From positions 1 to 64,000 of the forward strand of contig JAFJTR010000105.1 in the NCBI GenBank assembly GCA_022559985.1: a stretch of 64,000 nucleotides of DNA, written 5' to 3'. Shown piece after piece: positions 33,304 to 44,685 of this stretch (its first letter is position 1; every line of letters starts with the position of its first letter). A model generated the notes under the pieces. That model saw nothing but the letters and a program-made list of their open reading frames with translations, made no database searches and was not told where the DNA came from. A program made the position numbers and the translations under genes. The DNA is from Parastagonospora avenae f. sp. tritici 18332-5. Lineage: Eukaryota; Ascomycota; Dothideomycetes; Pleosporales; Phaeosphaeriaceae.

Positions 33304-34680
33304 ATGGACGCACCCACGTTAGAACTCAAGCAAGCAATGGCATCGTAAGTCGTAATCCAGTCTGTTTGTTGCAATGCTAATTCGACAAGCCTGTTCTCCG
33401 ATCCCAAGTTCTCAGACCTGACCATTGTGTGTGGAGCGAGGAAATATCCCGTACACCGAGTATTGCTCGCAACAAGATCGACTTTCTTTGAGGGCGCTTG
33501 CCGCAATTCCTTTTTGGAGGCCGAGACTGGCGTCATTAACCTTTCTGAGGACGATGCTGAGGCCGTAGAGCACATGATCTACTGTATGTACAGCCCAACA
33601 CGCGTCGAAACGCAGACTAATTCATGCCCTACCAGATTTCTACCATATGGATTATCTGAAGAAGACGCCATCACGTCGATCCTCGCAACGGTCATCGCGC
33701 CCGGCACCGCCGCTGTCGTCAGGCTTCTCGAAGCGTGGCCCGCCCAAGAAGTTGAATCTGGCCCTCGTGGAAGACCCTTTGCTAGCGAGCATGATGGCAT
33801 CTAATTCGTCGATGCCGCTGACGCCTCCCCCCGACGAACCTGTCCTCCAAAATCTGGATGCGTCGTCAAAACTCCCCGACACGCCGATGGTCGACCAATT
33901 TGCGATCGATGAGCTAGAGGGCGAGCAATCAGAGCCCGAGGTTGCCATGCAGAGTGCACACCTCGTCACTCATGCAAAAGTGTACGCAATTGCTGAGAAG
34001 TACGTATGATCTTTCGTCATTGTTTGGGTTTTCCCATCTGCCTGAATGCGCGTCCCAGTCCGCTGGACTCTTTTCATTTGCGCTCGCAGATTGCATCTGC
34101 GCCTGCGATGTGCTTGGGGTAGCACGGCGGTTCAAGACCGACAAACGCCGCCATGTACGTCACCGAGCGTAGGCAAAGCCCAATCACTGCAGGTCAACGC
34201 ACGTACCACATCAGATCGCTGCGTCTCTTGTCTATCTTTTCTTCTCTTTCTTTGCCCCTGTGGCACACGCAATTGGCATTTCCTGCACAGATCTCGCCTC
34301 TACATTCTCGAAACGAACCACGTCGGCGTACGAGGGGGTTCCTCCAACCATGCGATCTCAGAAAACCACGCCCACCAGGTCACGCATGGCTAACATACCA
34401 TCGCAGATACGGCATTGCAGGCCTGAAAGTTATTGCACGGCAGAAATTCGTGCAAGAGCTTGATCTGCACCTCGACAGTCCTGACTTCCCAGAGGCGTGC
34501 CAGGAGGCATACGAGTCCACCTTCCACACTGATCGAGGTCTGCGGGACGTGATTATTCAAGCATTTCGGGCCAATCCAGGACTATCCCTGCGACCAGAAG
34601 TGGAGATGGCTGTGAGAGAAACCCCAGGGCTTGCATTCGAGCTCTACAAAATGGCGAGTGGCATGCCTATCACTTCCTGA
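33304..34680 (+). CDS. BTB/POZ domain protein
   Basis: Four exons, 33304-33344, 33390-33583, 33636-33999 and 34407-34680, join in frame to 290 residues. The BTB fold is clear: LFSDPKFSDLTIVCG, YPVHRVLLATRSTFFEGAC, INLSEDDAEAVEHMIYYFYH across the second splice. A linker rich in Ser/Pro follows, then a BACK-like helical part (AIAEKYGIAGLKVIARQKF, rebuilt across the third splice). The third intron is about 407 nt, unusually long for this genome, but its ends (GTACGT; CTAAC..GCAG) are good and the frame fits. Fungal BTB proteins of this size often act as substrate adaptors or have no known role. It is related in type to the gene at 39421. Confidence 0.8.
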
Positions 34681-35582
34681 ATCACTTCGTCGAATTTGAG
34701 TGCTCAATGGTCACTTTTCCCCGAGCAATTCAACCAGAAATTCCACTGAGAACGAATTGCGCGATTTATGCGTAGACGTAGCAGCCACCATATGCGCGTC
34801 GTAAGTGGTCGGCTTCAAACTGAAACAGCAATGTCTCGTAGCATGCGGCACACTTCCCCGCAGCAGTGAAATATGGAAGGCAACCACGACGCTTGCCATG
34901 CCAAGAGGTGGGGTTTAGCTCTACATACTCGTGTTTCACGACAGTAGTAGTGAGGAGGGGCTGCATATACAGTGCTTGGTCGTGTGTGTCGGTGGGATAC
35001 ATGGGCTGCCCAGCTGCTCATTGGGTACTTACCACCGTGTGTGAGATCACTGACAAGGAGACACGCGGACATCTCGCGATTCTACCTGCCGCCTTGTGGT
35101 ACAGACTTGTTCATGGACGGCACCTAGGCAGGCAGCGCAGAAAGCGCACACGTGACAGTGTAAAGATCTTCAACAATTCCAAATTTTATGCTTTGGACGC
35201 ATTCAGACAACAGACGTACTTCTTCTCATTTCTCTACCTTTCCACTATCAGGGCCCCTTTAATCAGTTCAATAATTATGGTCCATCACAGGTTCTCCACT
35301 CATCACGTTTCCACTGTCAATCGCACAGCACCTGACAGCCACACGACTTCCACCCCATCGCACTCAACAAGTCTTGATTCACTGGAATCATCCAGGAATT
35401 GATAAAACATGTCGCATGTCTCAGCAAGACCGAAGCATGTGTAGGCGGATGCGGTGTTGGAAGTGAAGGTGAGAGCATGGCGCAGTCGTGAGGCTTGGCA
35501 AACATTCGCTCCTGTCTTGACCGCGCGACAGCTTTGTTTCTTACCTCTCACCTCACCTTCTGCCGACATTTCGACCAATTCT
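34681..35582. other. Intergenic, about 0.9 kb
   Basis: Nothing recognisable; no frame has support. Confidence 0.5.
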
Positions 35583-36875
35583 ATGGCGGGCGGCGGCGCA
35601 GCCAGAGCTGCGCAAGCTGCGCACTCCTTGCTATTCATCCTGCCGGATGAACTCCTCCTCAACATCGCTCAGTGGCTTCCGACGTAGGATCAGTGTGAGC
35701 TTTCGCTCATCTCAAAGCACGTTGGAGCGATAGCTCAGGACTCTCTTTCACCCCCGCAACGAAGTGGTTGCAAAGCGCATGCAGCATCTCGTGGTTTACA
35801 TGAAAGAGTTGGAAATTGTGGGCTACATTCTGAAACATGTTCCCAATCTTCGGCACTTGCTGTTAGGCGTGGATGGCGGAGGAATCGAGAGGCAGAGTCA
35901 GACGCATGAGCATCTGCTTGGCTACGACCACGAACAATGGCCCTGGGGGGGGGGGGGGGAGCAGCAATGTCAGACATTGTAGGACTGCAACAGCTGCGTT
36001 CTTTCCATCTATACGGTGGAACGCTCAAATGGGCTTGGTGTCAATTACCGCATCTTACGGCACTGAAGTTGGGCCGATCGTGCTCCATCATGGATTATAG
36101 CTCTTCGCCGGGAGATACTTGCCGAGTCAAAGCGCTGTCCATGGAGAGATGCACCAGTTTACTCAATTTTAAGCTGGAAAGATCGAACGAACTGGTCCCT
36201 TTCTTCCGTCGTCTACCAGAACTTGAGGCGCTTACCTTCACACTCTGCAACTCGACAATCGACCAAGTTACTGGGAACTTCGACGAAGTGCTCAAATCGG
36301 GAACCCTGGGGTCGCTCGAAACACTACTGGCGTATCTGTACCCTTTGGCTCCCATACTGAAGGAACTTACTGTACAGGCTTCTCGCCATGGTGATATGTC
36401 GTTTCTCAAATTTGTTTTACCCATGGGATTGTCGCTCTCCAATTTTCAACACCTGAGTGCGCTCCGGGTTGAACATGAGATGATTGTTAGATCGAACGGC
36501 CTCACTATAGACCAAATCTAGCCTCCTGGCCTCGAATGTCTGATTGTGCTCTTTCCGCACCTAAGCGTCATTCCATACTTAGAAGGCATACTACCACTCC
36601 AATCCTATTTCTCGAAGCTCACCGATGTTGAGCTTTACCCGCACAACCAGCGAGGCGATAACTACGAAGAATTTTGGTACCGAAATCACCCTACTTTCGA
36701 CAGATTGTATGCTGCAGGTGTCACTATTAGTATCTTCTGGGACCCGGCAGATTATCTCAAAGACTGGCACGATCCGAATTACGATCCTATCATCTGCGAA
36801 ATCATCGAATTCCTCGCTGGATTGAGTTTGTGTGGCACACCAGGTCAAGATATCGAAGCGCGTGGACTGCTCTGA
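35583..36875 (+). pseudogene. F-box/leucine-rich-like pseudogene
   Basis: The frame opens with an F-box core, SLLFILPDELLLNIAQWLPT, then TAG at 35685 and DQCELSLISKHVGAIAQD. A one-base shift near 35745 moves to the frame LFHPRNEVVAKRMQHLVVYM. A second shift falls in a 15-G run (35945-35959). From there a long stretch (RSFHLYGGTLKWAW, then LPELEALTFTLCN and LKELTVQASRH) reaches TAG at 36519, after which the same frame continues PPGLECLIVLFPHLSVIPYL to the TGA at 36873. Removing four lesions would give one protein of about 430 residues, of the fungal F-box type with leucine-rich spacing. It is dead unless the poly-G count is a sequencing error; the two stops would remain. Confidence 0.75.
35945..35959 (+). 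repeat. Poly-G run of 15
   Basis: An uninterrupted G homopolymer inside the F-box pseudogene, at the point where the reading frame shifts. Slippage in the genome or in sequencing is likely here. Confidence 0.9.
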
Positions 36876-37771
36876 AATGGCTGCGGGAGTAAGTCAATCA
36901 TTTCTATATACGATACCAAACTAACTTGGATGGAGTGTGCCATGCTTTAGTCCCGTATTCGCGTGCTGGAAATATGGCGGAGCTATGTTGGCTTATGTGC
37001 CTTTCTTTTCCGGGCTTCTTCATCGACGCCGATAATACGGGTTCGCAGCTACCCACCACGTCATTCAACACTTCGATCAAGTATTATACGCAACCACTTA
37101 ACCATTTCTAACAGCCTTTTCTTTCTCTTTCGGGCATCAACCCGTGACCCGTTTCGGTGCTTCTCTACTCAAAAGCATGCCAAGCATATTCGTCAGCTCT
37201 TCGTCTTGGATGCTGACGATGTTCTCCGCCCTACGTAACTGCATTTTACTTCGAAACCTTAATAATACAGCGTTACTTCACAACGGAAACTGACACGTCA
37301 TAATTTCTGGCCATTGCTTGCTCTCTGAGCTCTTCGCCCCCTCATTTGCTTCGTTACTTCACTTCGGACCCTACACTGTAAGTACAGGCGAGCGCGGTTC
37401 CTTCAAGCCAGCCAAGCCTTACTGTTGATGCTCTAAACTTCCGCAGGCCGAGGATCACGAGCCAAGCTATTTTTAAATTAGGCCCATGTTGGGAGCTGAT
37501 ATAATTGGTAGCACTGATCTGACCCCAGCCTCACACAGCCTTGTATGTTCATACGATGCCTGCGAATATACCGTGTATTGACCGAAGGAAACCAAACAAG
37601 GTTTACGTCAGCGCTAAATTTACCTGCCGCAGTGTTCCGTTTCTGAACATGGCAGAGCGCACGACCCGCCTGTCAAACGTCTGATCAGGCCGAATAGCAC
37701 CGACGGTACATAAGAACTCCGCACTCGTATTCGCATTGTGGTGACGGACACTGCTACGCGATCTCTTCAAG
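36876..37771. other. Intergenic, about 0.9 kb
   Basis: No gene seen; T-rich, pyrimidine-rich sequence around 37100-37350. Confidence 0.5.
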
Positions 37772-38640
37772 ATGTTCGCGATCAAGTGGTCTCTGTGCGC
37801 GCTCGTTGCTGTTGCTCTCGCGCAATCCAACCAATTCACCTCTCCTGACGGCCGCGAGGATGATTTCAGTGTCGGCGACAACCTCGACATCAGATGGCAG
37901 GCGGGCTGGACTGGTAGCGGCTTGCGCCAGAACAACGTCGACTTGTTCGTCACCGGCTCCAAGAGCGGCGCGTACACCTCTGTACTCAGGCGTAGGCATA
38001 ACCCACACCCTACCTTTCATGCTGAACGAAATGCTAATCACAAGCAGGAAACATCTCCCTCGACCAACCCGGCAACTACCGCTGGAAAATCGACATCCCA
38101 CTGGATATCCTCCGCAAAGACAAGGATTTCGTCGTCGCCTTCGTCCAGGCACGCGACCCGCCCAACTTCGACGCCGCAGCGGGTATAGGCACGAGCTCCA
38201 GCCGCGAGTTCGAAGTCGAAGAAGACTCCAAATCATCAGGATCCAAGGGAAAAGGCAAGAAGAACAAGCGCAAAAGCAAGCTCGGCGCGATTCTCGGCGG
38301 CGTGTTGGGCGGCCTTGCGCTGCTGATTGGCGCGCTCGTCACGGCGCTCGCGGTGCTGAGGAGCAAGAGGAAGAAGAAGCAGCAGCTCGAGGCGGGTAAG
38401 GATGTGCCACCACCGCCTCCACCGCCGGTGGAGCAGCAGAAGTATGCGAGTACAGCGGAGATGCATGCGATGAGGGCGAGAGAGCATGATGCACCGCCGA
38501 AGTATGAGCCGCCGGCAGAATTGCAGGGGAGTGAGGCGCTGAAGGATGACGGGATTACGAAGGAGGGCGAGATTATGAAGGATGGTGAGACGAGTCGTAA
38601 GGATGGGGAGGTGAAGAAGGACGTCAAGGAAGTGAAATAA
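37772..38640 (+). CDS. Secretory type I membrane protein, Kre9/Knh1-like ectodomain
   Basis: Two exons, 37772-37991 and 38048-38640, give 270 residues. There is a signal peptide (MFAIKWSLCALVAVALAQ), then an Ig-like domain typical of fungal Kre9/Knh1-family wall proteins (FTSPDGREDDFSVGDNLDIR; W...W motif; GNYRWKIDIPLDIL rebuilt after the splice). A basic linker (KGKGKKNKRKSK) precedes one membrane helix (LGAILGGVLGGLALLIGALV). The cytoplasmic tail starts with KRKKK, has a poly-proline run (PPPPPPP) and is rich in Lys/Asp/Glu. This architecture suggests a wall sensor or a surface protein with a signalling tail. The family call rests on pattern only; the topology is well supported. Confidence 0.75.
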
Positions 38641-38974
38641 GGAAGTGATGAAATGGGCTTGTTCTGGGTGGTGATGAGACATGCAAAAACATCGCATCGA
38701 TCTGCGCGTTATGAGGCATTGCATACGTAGAAGCAACGAAAGCTAGGGACTACAAAAATGAAATGGTACTTTTGCGCAGCAACCTGCAATAGTGTTTTCT
38801 GTCGAACTATGTTGTGAGAAAGAAGGTTTGCACAGCGGGGTGCTGAGACGAGTTCTAGATTTGATAGCGCGCTCATGACGAAAACAGCCTCCGCGCCGCC
38901 AACAACGCAGAAGAAATGACTATGTAAGCCCATGAAGAGCAGCAAAAAAGAAAGACAAAAAGAGAGGGTAAGCC
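38641..38974. other. Intergenic between membrane protein and tRNA
   Basis: About 330 bases with no gene; the last part (38940-38965) has A-runs that read as T-runs on the minus strand and serve the tRNA terminator. Confidence 0.5.
38945..38965 (-). terminator. RNA polymerase III terminator for tRNA-Trp
   Basis: On the minus strand two T-runs of five and six bases follow the tRNA 3' end within about 10-30 bases, the normal Pol III stop signal. Confidence 0.6.
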
Positions 38975-39064
38975 TGACCCGAAGGCGATTTGAACGCCTA
39001 ACCTTCAGGAGACTCGAATTTAGATTCGCTGGAATCTGACGCGCTACCATTGCGCCATCGGGCC
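38975..39064 (-). tRNA. tRNA-Trp(CCA) with an 18-nt intron
   Basis: On the minus strand the acceptor halves ggcccga / tcgggtc pair over seven bases (one G-U) with discriminator A. The D stem is gcgc/gcgc and the T arm aggcg-ttcaaat-cgcct is perfect. The anticodon loop reads ttcCCAg, followed by an 18-base insertion at the usual position 37/38. Mature length would be 72 nt. The sequence closely follows eukaryotic tRNA-Trp as remembered (ggcgcaa.ggtagcgcgtc..a.tccag). The intron can pair with the anticodon stem to form the pre-tRNA fold. One A-C mismatch closes the anticodon stem. Confidence 0.9.
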
Positions 39065-39420
39065 CTTCATTGGTGACGACTTGAATTTGTATGAAATATA
39101 TACCAATCTATTTGCTTGCTCAAAGGCGGTCTCGCTACATTGCAATCATCTTTGGTACGCAAAAAGAAATCTCATCATCTCTGAGCGGGGGCATCGCACA
39201 GATCTGACGCTCTGGCCGAGAAAGTGGGGTAGAGCGGGGTTCATGGGTCTGAAACGGTCCTTCAGCAGCGCTAAGGTCGCGATGCGGCGTTTGGGTTCAG
39301 GCCTCCTGAGGTCATCTCCAAATCAAATCCCCTTTCCTCGTACTTCGCTGTGAGTGAAGCAGCGGTCGGTCGATAATCTTCAGCTGTTGTAGCAGTAAGG
39401 CCGACATCCAACATCACATC
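39065..39420. other. Intergenic between tRNA and BTB gene
   Basis: About 356 bases, no gene seen; holds both the tRNA upstream region and the promoter of the next gene. Confidence 0.5.
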
Positions 39421-40593
39421 ATGAGCACATCAGCGCTTACTTGTAAGCCTCGCCTAGCGTGCCCGCCTACTATTCTCAAGTCAGTCGCTTTTGGGACAAA
39501 GGGCGAGAAGTGCTGACATTGACTCAGAGCGTACAAGAATGGCGAATTCACGGATCTAACCATAACGTGTAGCTCGCTCGCCTTCAAGGTGCACGCTGTG
39601 GTTGTCTGCACGGCATGCGACTTCTTCCTGAAGAGCCTAAAGTTTGCTGCTGGCAAAGAAGCCGAATCAAGATGCATCAACCTCCCAGAAGACGACCCAG
39701 AGATGATCCGGCGCCTGATCGCCTATCTCTATCTTGGTGACTACGATCCCAACAGCGGCATGGCGTTGGCACAATTCAGCGCCATCGCGCAGCATGAATC
39801 CACCTCAGCCACCAATCCAACCCACCACTACCGCAGAGGCGCTTTTGGCGTGTCTGTTACTGATCCATGCGCGTGTCTTGCGCCCAATGCGAAAAACACA
39901 GAACAGCCCGTCGCAAAAGAGACGGATTCGCAACAGGACTACAAGGTCTACGAGAAGACGGCGAATGCGGTCGAGGTTGCGAATCCGCTCACTATTCATG
40001 CGTCCATGTACGCGTTGGGCGATAAGTACCAAGTCGAAGGGCTGAGCAGCCTTGCGAAGGAGAAGTTTGAGTGTTGTCTTCATCATCATGCGCAGACGGA
40101 GGACTTTATTGCTGCGGTGCAGATTGCGTACAGCACCACGCCAGATTCAAATCGTGGGTTGAGGAATAGTGTCATGGAGGCTTTTCGGACGCACTTTCAG
40201 ACTGACATTGCGTCGATACCAGGCGCGGAGACGAAGTTGGATTCGATTGATGAGTTATCGTTCTTGCTCATCAAATCCTGGCCACAGAAGATTGAGGCTC
40301 CAAAACCCGCTGTCAAGCCTGCGAGCAGTGCAACACAATTTGGCTCGGTGAATTCATCCAACACAAGAGCAAATGTGCCCTCGCTTTTTGGAAGTATGAA
40401 CAGCGCCGTACAACCAGTGCAACCAGCGACAACCGCGTCACTATTTGCGACGCCGCGCCCTAGCAGTAACAATGCTGTTCCCTCCCAGCCACCAACCTAC
40501 CCAGGTCTGTTCGGAGCACCACGCCCTGCAAATGCTGATACTGGTGCTTCACGTCCTACACATCGTCTCTTCTCCCAAGAGATTTCCAGATAA
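39421..40593 (+). CDS. BTB/POZ protein with FG-repeat-like C-terminal tail
   Basis: Exons 39421-39479 and 39528-40593 give 374 residues. The BTB part reads AYKNGEFTDLTITCSSLAFK, VHAVVVCTACDFFLKSL, INLPEDDPEMIRRLIAYLYL. A central region is diverged, then a BACK-like part (ASMYALGDKYQVEGLSSLAK). The tail from about 295 is Ser/Thr/Asn/Pro-rich and contains SLFGS, SLFATPRP and GLFGAPRP, the cohesive FG-type motifs of nucleoporins. An alternative last splice (GTGCTT..TTCCAG, ending 40591) would skip the stop and add a further GVFG segment, ending at 40732. The FG similarity may be chance in low-complexity sequence. It is unusual for a BTB protein. Confidence 0.7.
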
Positions 40594-40938
40594 AGCAGCG
40601 GAGTCTTCTGGCGTATTTGGTGTTTGGGCTTCTTTCTCGACATACTTCCCATGTTACACAACATCACCATCGCACATTCCTCAGCCAGCCTCACCTTCCA
40701 CCACCACACCGCAAGCGACTGCTGCAGAGTAATGTGCATCTTTCCAAATAGCCGCAAACGACTTCCCAAATACTGCATCCAGTGCTACTTCCAACATAAC
40801 AGATACCATGGCATATAATATATTTCCTCGTAGCGGCCACTAAGGCTGCTGCAACAATCGCATTGTCCCATTTCACAAACTTCGAATCATTGCAAAAACA
40901 TAACATAGTCGCATCTCACACGATTCCTCCTTCTAACA
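40594..40938. other. Intergenic, or alternative last exon of the BTB gene
   Basis: The frame DKAAESSGVFGVWASF and onward to 40732 would be coding if the alternative splice is used. Beyond that nothing is seen. Confidence 0.4.
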
Positions 40939-41741
40939 ATGGGTACGCACTACGAGGATAACGACGTCGCTCTTACGCACGCCAGCCTGCTCTCATACTT
41001 CCATCCTCGCACATCGCATGCACAACCCAGCGAACATGCGCCTCCACCGTACAACGATATCGAAAGCCTCCTCACCACACCAATGCTCGCTTTCGACGAA
41101 GCAAAAGACGCGGACGAAGAGTCAGCCTACAGCTACTCTCCTGACTGCGAGTCTCCCGACTGCGAACGAGGAACTTTCGGACTTACCACCATGAAGCGCG
41201 ACCACCGCGGCTTCTACGCCTTCTGCTGTTTCTGGTGCGCCGTCTCAGTCTGTATCCTCGGCGCATTTGGCATATTCTTCACTTTGGATCTGGTCTTCTC
41301 GCAGTTCGGCATGGGGACTGGGCTGGCGATATGGATGATTCGCGGTAACCCCGGTCACGTGGAGACAAGCTACGATGTGAGTTTTCGACTTCTAGTATAG
41401 TACGTCAAGTACTGACGGCTTTGTAGATATCCTTCTGTCTCGCTTCGCCAAATCGCCAAGCCCCTGGGCCCCAGACATGGCGATATATCGCACCTGAAAG
41501 CCATGTGGACTGTACGACTGAAATGGTGACTCTATCTGCTACAATGGGCGAGCAGTGGAAGCTTCGTATCGATGATGAGATTCTATTCGGGGACGAGCTT
41601 CCAGTCAACACGGGCTACGACCGCGGCGACAGATTCTTGCGCGTTGAGGAGCAGTCTGGGGGAGATGATCTTGCGGAAGAAGCGACTGCTGGACGGTGGA
41701 GCACGTATGACCCGGTAGACCCAGAGGAGGAGCATCAGTAG
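40939..41741 (+). CDS. Single-pass membrane protein, fungal hypothetical
   Basis: Exons 40939-41376 and 41427-41741 join in frame (GTGAGT..CTGAC..TGTAG) to 250 residues. The N-terminal about 95 residues are acidic and Ser/Pro-rich with a PPPYNDIESLL motif. A basic turn (KRDHRG) is followed by one long membrane helix (FCCFWCAVSVCILGAFGIFF). The part after the helix holds a Cys and a beta-like region (WRYIAPESHVDCTTEMVTLS). The topology suggests a short cytosolic N-terminus with PY motif (PPPY), which could recruit Rsp5-type ubiquitin ligases, and a lumenal or extracellular domain. I do not recognise the family; the PY interpretation is inference. Confidence 0.65.
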
Positions 41742-41949
41742 CTGTTGTGTAAGCTTACAACGCATGCTTTTTCACTTTTCGGCCCAGTCGGACACGTGAT
41801 GAGGATAATTCGCCACGCTTCTTGTCTCGCCGTTGTATATTTCAGAACTTCGGGTGCCTGGATATCTCTCTCTTACCATTCTTGTTGATCAAACCCTCCA
41901 CCCCGGTCGATCAACTTTGCTTGCTACAGCCCTCGACCGATCTCTAAGC

Positions 41950-42615
41950 ATGTCTGACAGCTCTCAAATGATGGACGGCTTCCTCGGCCTACCCACCGAG
42001 CTGCGCTTGCAAATCTACGGATACATCACTGATACGGCTCTCATCCCTACAACCTCCACCATGAATCCCTACCAAGGCCTGATACTCTCCTGCCGCCAAG
42101 TCTACCAAGAGTTCGAGTCCGAAGCTGTCAAGTCCGCCAACAACTTCCTTTCCACCTTCAAGAAAGAATGGGCGACCGGTCTCTACGGCATCTTGGTACC
42201 GCTTATCCAGACCTTCGCTGACACAATCACTATCACCATCAACATCACCGGCAACATCCCTCCCCCCCTCCAACATATACATTTTTATCGGCAGCCCAGA
42301 TATTACCCGCACATAGCAGCACTCATCCACAACCTCATCCACAACCTGCCATCCTTTCGGCTATGCGTTCTTAAAGCGGATTCTCCTATCGTCGATATGA
42401 GGTTCGCGTATGATTGTCGCTACAGCTTCCCTCAGGGCTGGGGTCAGGCTGGCTTGGGCTTGCATGTGTGGAAGCATAGTCCGGGATACGCGGGGAATGG
42501 GGCGCATTTTGGGATGGGTGGGGAGTATCGAGCTATGGGACGCGATGAGTATTGGAAGCATGGGCTGTGGTGCAATTATATGGTTCCTGGTTCCGGAGTG
42601 GCGGTGGGAGAGTAG
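41950..42615 (+). CDS. 2EXR/F-box-like protein
   Basis: A single exon of 221 residues from the ATG at 41950; an upstream in-frame ATG at 41833 adds 39 residues without features. The core GFLGLPTELRLQIYGYITDT, then GLILSCRQVYQEFESEAVKS, is the same pattern as in the genes at 43566 and 58740 (LPAEL...IY; ILSC...E.E). The C-terminal half is Gly/Tyr/Trp-rich with many M-G-G motifs and no known domain. Such proteins are abundant and rapidly duplicating in Pleosporales; no function is established. It is the only intact + strand member here; the broken member next door (42888) and the intact one at 43566 are on the minus strand. Confidence 0.65.
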   Translation: MSDSSQMMDGFLGLPTELRLQIYGYITDTALIPTTSTMNPYQGLILSCRQVYQEFESEAVKSANNFLSTFKKEWATGLYGILVPLIQTFADTITITINITGNIPPPLQHIHFYRQPRYYPHIAALIHNLIHNLPSFRLCVLKADSPIVDMRFAYDCRYSFPQGWGQAGLGLHVWKHSPGYAGNGAHFGMGGEYRAMGRDEYWKHGLWCNYMVPGSGVAVGE

Positions 42616-42887
42616 GGTTGAATGGGGTAGAATGGGGATGAATAGGGGAGATATGGCGAGTCTGAAGGGAACATCGAATAGTAGATGCACACCTTCTTGT
42701 GACAACATTATTGGATCAAATTCAGGCACGGTCATATTCTCACATTTTCTATATCACATGTTTCCTTTGCTGTATTCATGACTACTGTGTGTGGGGATAC
42801 CGAGATATTTCTTGCCCTCCGAGAAATAGCATTTGCTCCTCCTGCTCCCGTAGTATATACACAATTTCCAATAGTCGCCAGCTCCTC

Positions 42888-43360
42888 TTACGCAGGAATG
42901 ACGGGCTTCACATATCCTGCTCTCGCGTACATGAGCCTCGGCTTATCCAGAACAACAGCATCAAAGCCGCCGCTATATTCGCGGCAAGGATCTCTGTTTC
43001 CCAAGCTACGAACAGCAACTATCTGATACGGCCCAGAATCAAGCATGAAAGACACAAAGGTATTCAGAAGCAAGCCGATGGCATGGGTGTTGCGCCACTG
43101 TATAAATCGTGTACTTATGAGATAGTCGTTGATCCAAGATATGGTTTCGTGCTCGACCTCGCGGTAAGTCTGCCGACACAACATGATGAGGCCGGATACG
43201 TTGCGGATGGCGAGGGCGGTGGGTGGTTTTACGGGCGCATTCTGGTACGCAGATCAGATAGCATGGCGGGTATGGCGTACTTGTAGATCTATAGCCGTAG
43301 CTCGGCAGGAAGCGCGAGGAAGGATATTGTTTGCGGGGCAGAGTACGTGGAGTGCTGCAT
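42888..43360 (-). pseudogene. 2EXR/F-box-like relic
   Basis: Reading from the ATG at 43360, the frame gives ISFLALPAELRL, a TAG, then IYKYAIPAMLSDLRT. The stop sits exactly between LRL and IY of the family motif. A frameshift leads into NVSGLIMLCRQTYREVEHE, which matches ILSCRQVYKEVE in the intact neighbour at 43566, and runs to a stop at 42888. It is therefore a third member of the local cluster, killed by one stop and one shift. Confidence 0.65.
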
Positions 43361-43565
43361 ACTGGCGACGATGAGAAGGAGGGGTGAAGTTCTTGGTTGA
43401 GTCCGGTGGTTGTGGAGGAGATGGGGGTATTGATGAAGGCGTGAATTAGGGTCTGTTCATATAGTAGTTCGACACTACATAAGCGCGTGAACGCCTGAGC
43501 ACCCTTGCCAAGTACCCTCGAGGCAGCGGATGGCCAAGTAGAGTGAAAGACGATCTATGAAAGCA

Positions 43566-44345
43566 TCAGGCGCCCGCCTCGCGAAGAAAGAGTTGCATTC
43601 GACGCAACAGGCTCATCGGTCTGCCAATGTTGGTATCCGCACGTAGTATCTTGCCCCACGACTCGTACAGCTCGAACATGCGGCTGTTTTCCATAAGTTC
43701 GTTGTTCTCAAACTCAGTCGGCAATTTCCAGTTGATCCTCCATGCACAACTTCCAGATGGCAATGATATAGCCAATTCAGAGGCTAGCCAGTCTGCCCTT
43801 TCTAGATCCAGATATGGGTAATAGGCGTCAGCTGGTATCTCGATAGCGAACACGATATGAACTGTCTCGAAAAAGTAGTCTGGCCAGGGAAGTCCGAGTG
43901 GCCACGATTTGGTGATTCGAAGCCATCCAGCCTGAAGGGGAAAATGCAGGTAGGCATAGACGGCCCTGACAACTTGCCGCTCGACTTCTTTATAGACTTG
44001 ACGACAAGAGAGAATGAATCCTGAGATATCGCGAAGAGCTGAGGCGGTAGGTTGCAGGTTGCGAATAGGGATGTCATACCAGCGTGTTCTCATGTTGGGC
44101 AATTTGATGGCTTCGCGATAGATGCATATCCTCAGTTCTGCGGGCAGATCCAAGTATGAGATCTTTTGAGGCGACGAAGGTTGGCTATTTTGAAGAGGTC
44201 CGGCTTTCAGGAGCGTTGCCTCGAAGAGAGCGGGGAGAGACCCTTCTTCCGGCGACGGAGTTGGAGCTTTTGAAGAGCATGGTCGCTCGGGTAGCGTCTC
44301 GCGAAGAGAGCGCGGAGAGACATATCTTCCGACATCATGTCGCAT
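43566..44345 (-). CDS. 2EXR/F-box-like protein
   Basis: A single-exon gene of 259 residues. After a low-complexity, proline- and glutamate-rich N-terminus, the family core is KISYLDLPAELRICIYREAI with a following GFILSCRQVYKEVERQVV. The rest alternates aromatic and acidic residues without a recognised domain. It is flanked on the 3' side by the relic at 42888, which keeps the same motifs, so the pair is a tandem duplication. An antisense frame overlapping its 5' part (44156-44437) is a shadow. Function unknown. Confidence 0.7.
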   Translation of the reverse strand: MRHDVGRYVSPRSLRETLPERPCSSKAPTPSPEEGSLPALFEATLLKAGPLQNSQPSSPQKISYLDLPAELRICIYREAIKLPNMRTRWYDIPIRNLQPTASALRDISGFILSCRQVYKEVERQVVRAVYAYLHFPLQAGWLRITKSWPLGLPWPDYFFETVHIVFAIEIPADAYYPYLDLERADWLASELAISLPSGSCAWRINWKLPTEFENNELMENSRMFELYESWGKILRADTNIGRPMSLLRRMQLFLREAGA

Positions 44346-44685
44346 TCCGAGCTGAGGTGGCTGAATGCACAGTCCGCAACAAACAAATCAAATATGCCTC
44401 TTATAAAGACCCACTTACCTATCTAGGTAGGATCTAAACCTCTACGGGTAACTACTAGGCCTAAACAGGTAATCAATCAAATCAAACATGGCCTCTCTGG
44501 ACCCACTTAATTGATTGTTGCGGAGTCTGGCTGAATGAGTGCAAGAGTTTGCGTGCTGAAGAATTAAAAGAGTTGAGGCGGGATCTTGTGCGAAATCTGG
44601 AAACTTATAGGTATGGCTTCGTTGGATCATCGGTAGCGAGAAGACCCTGTCTACCAGATATTGTCGCAAGAACTTGAGGCCGGGT

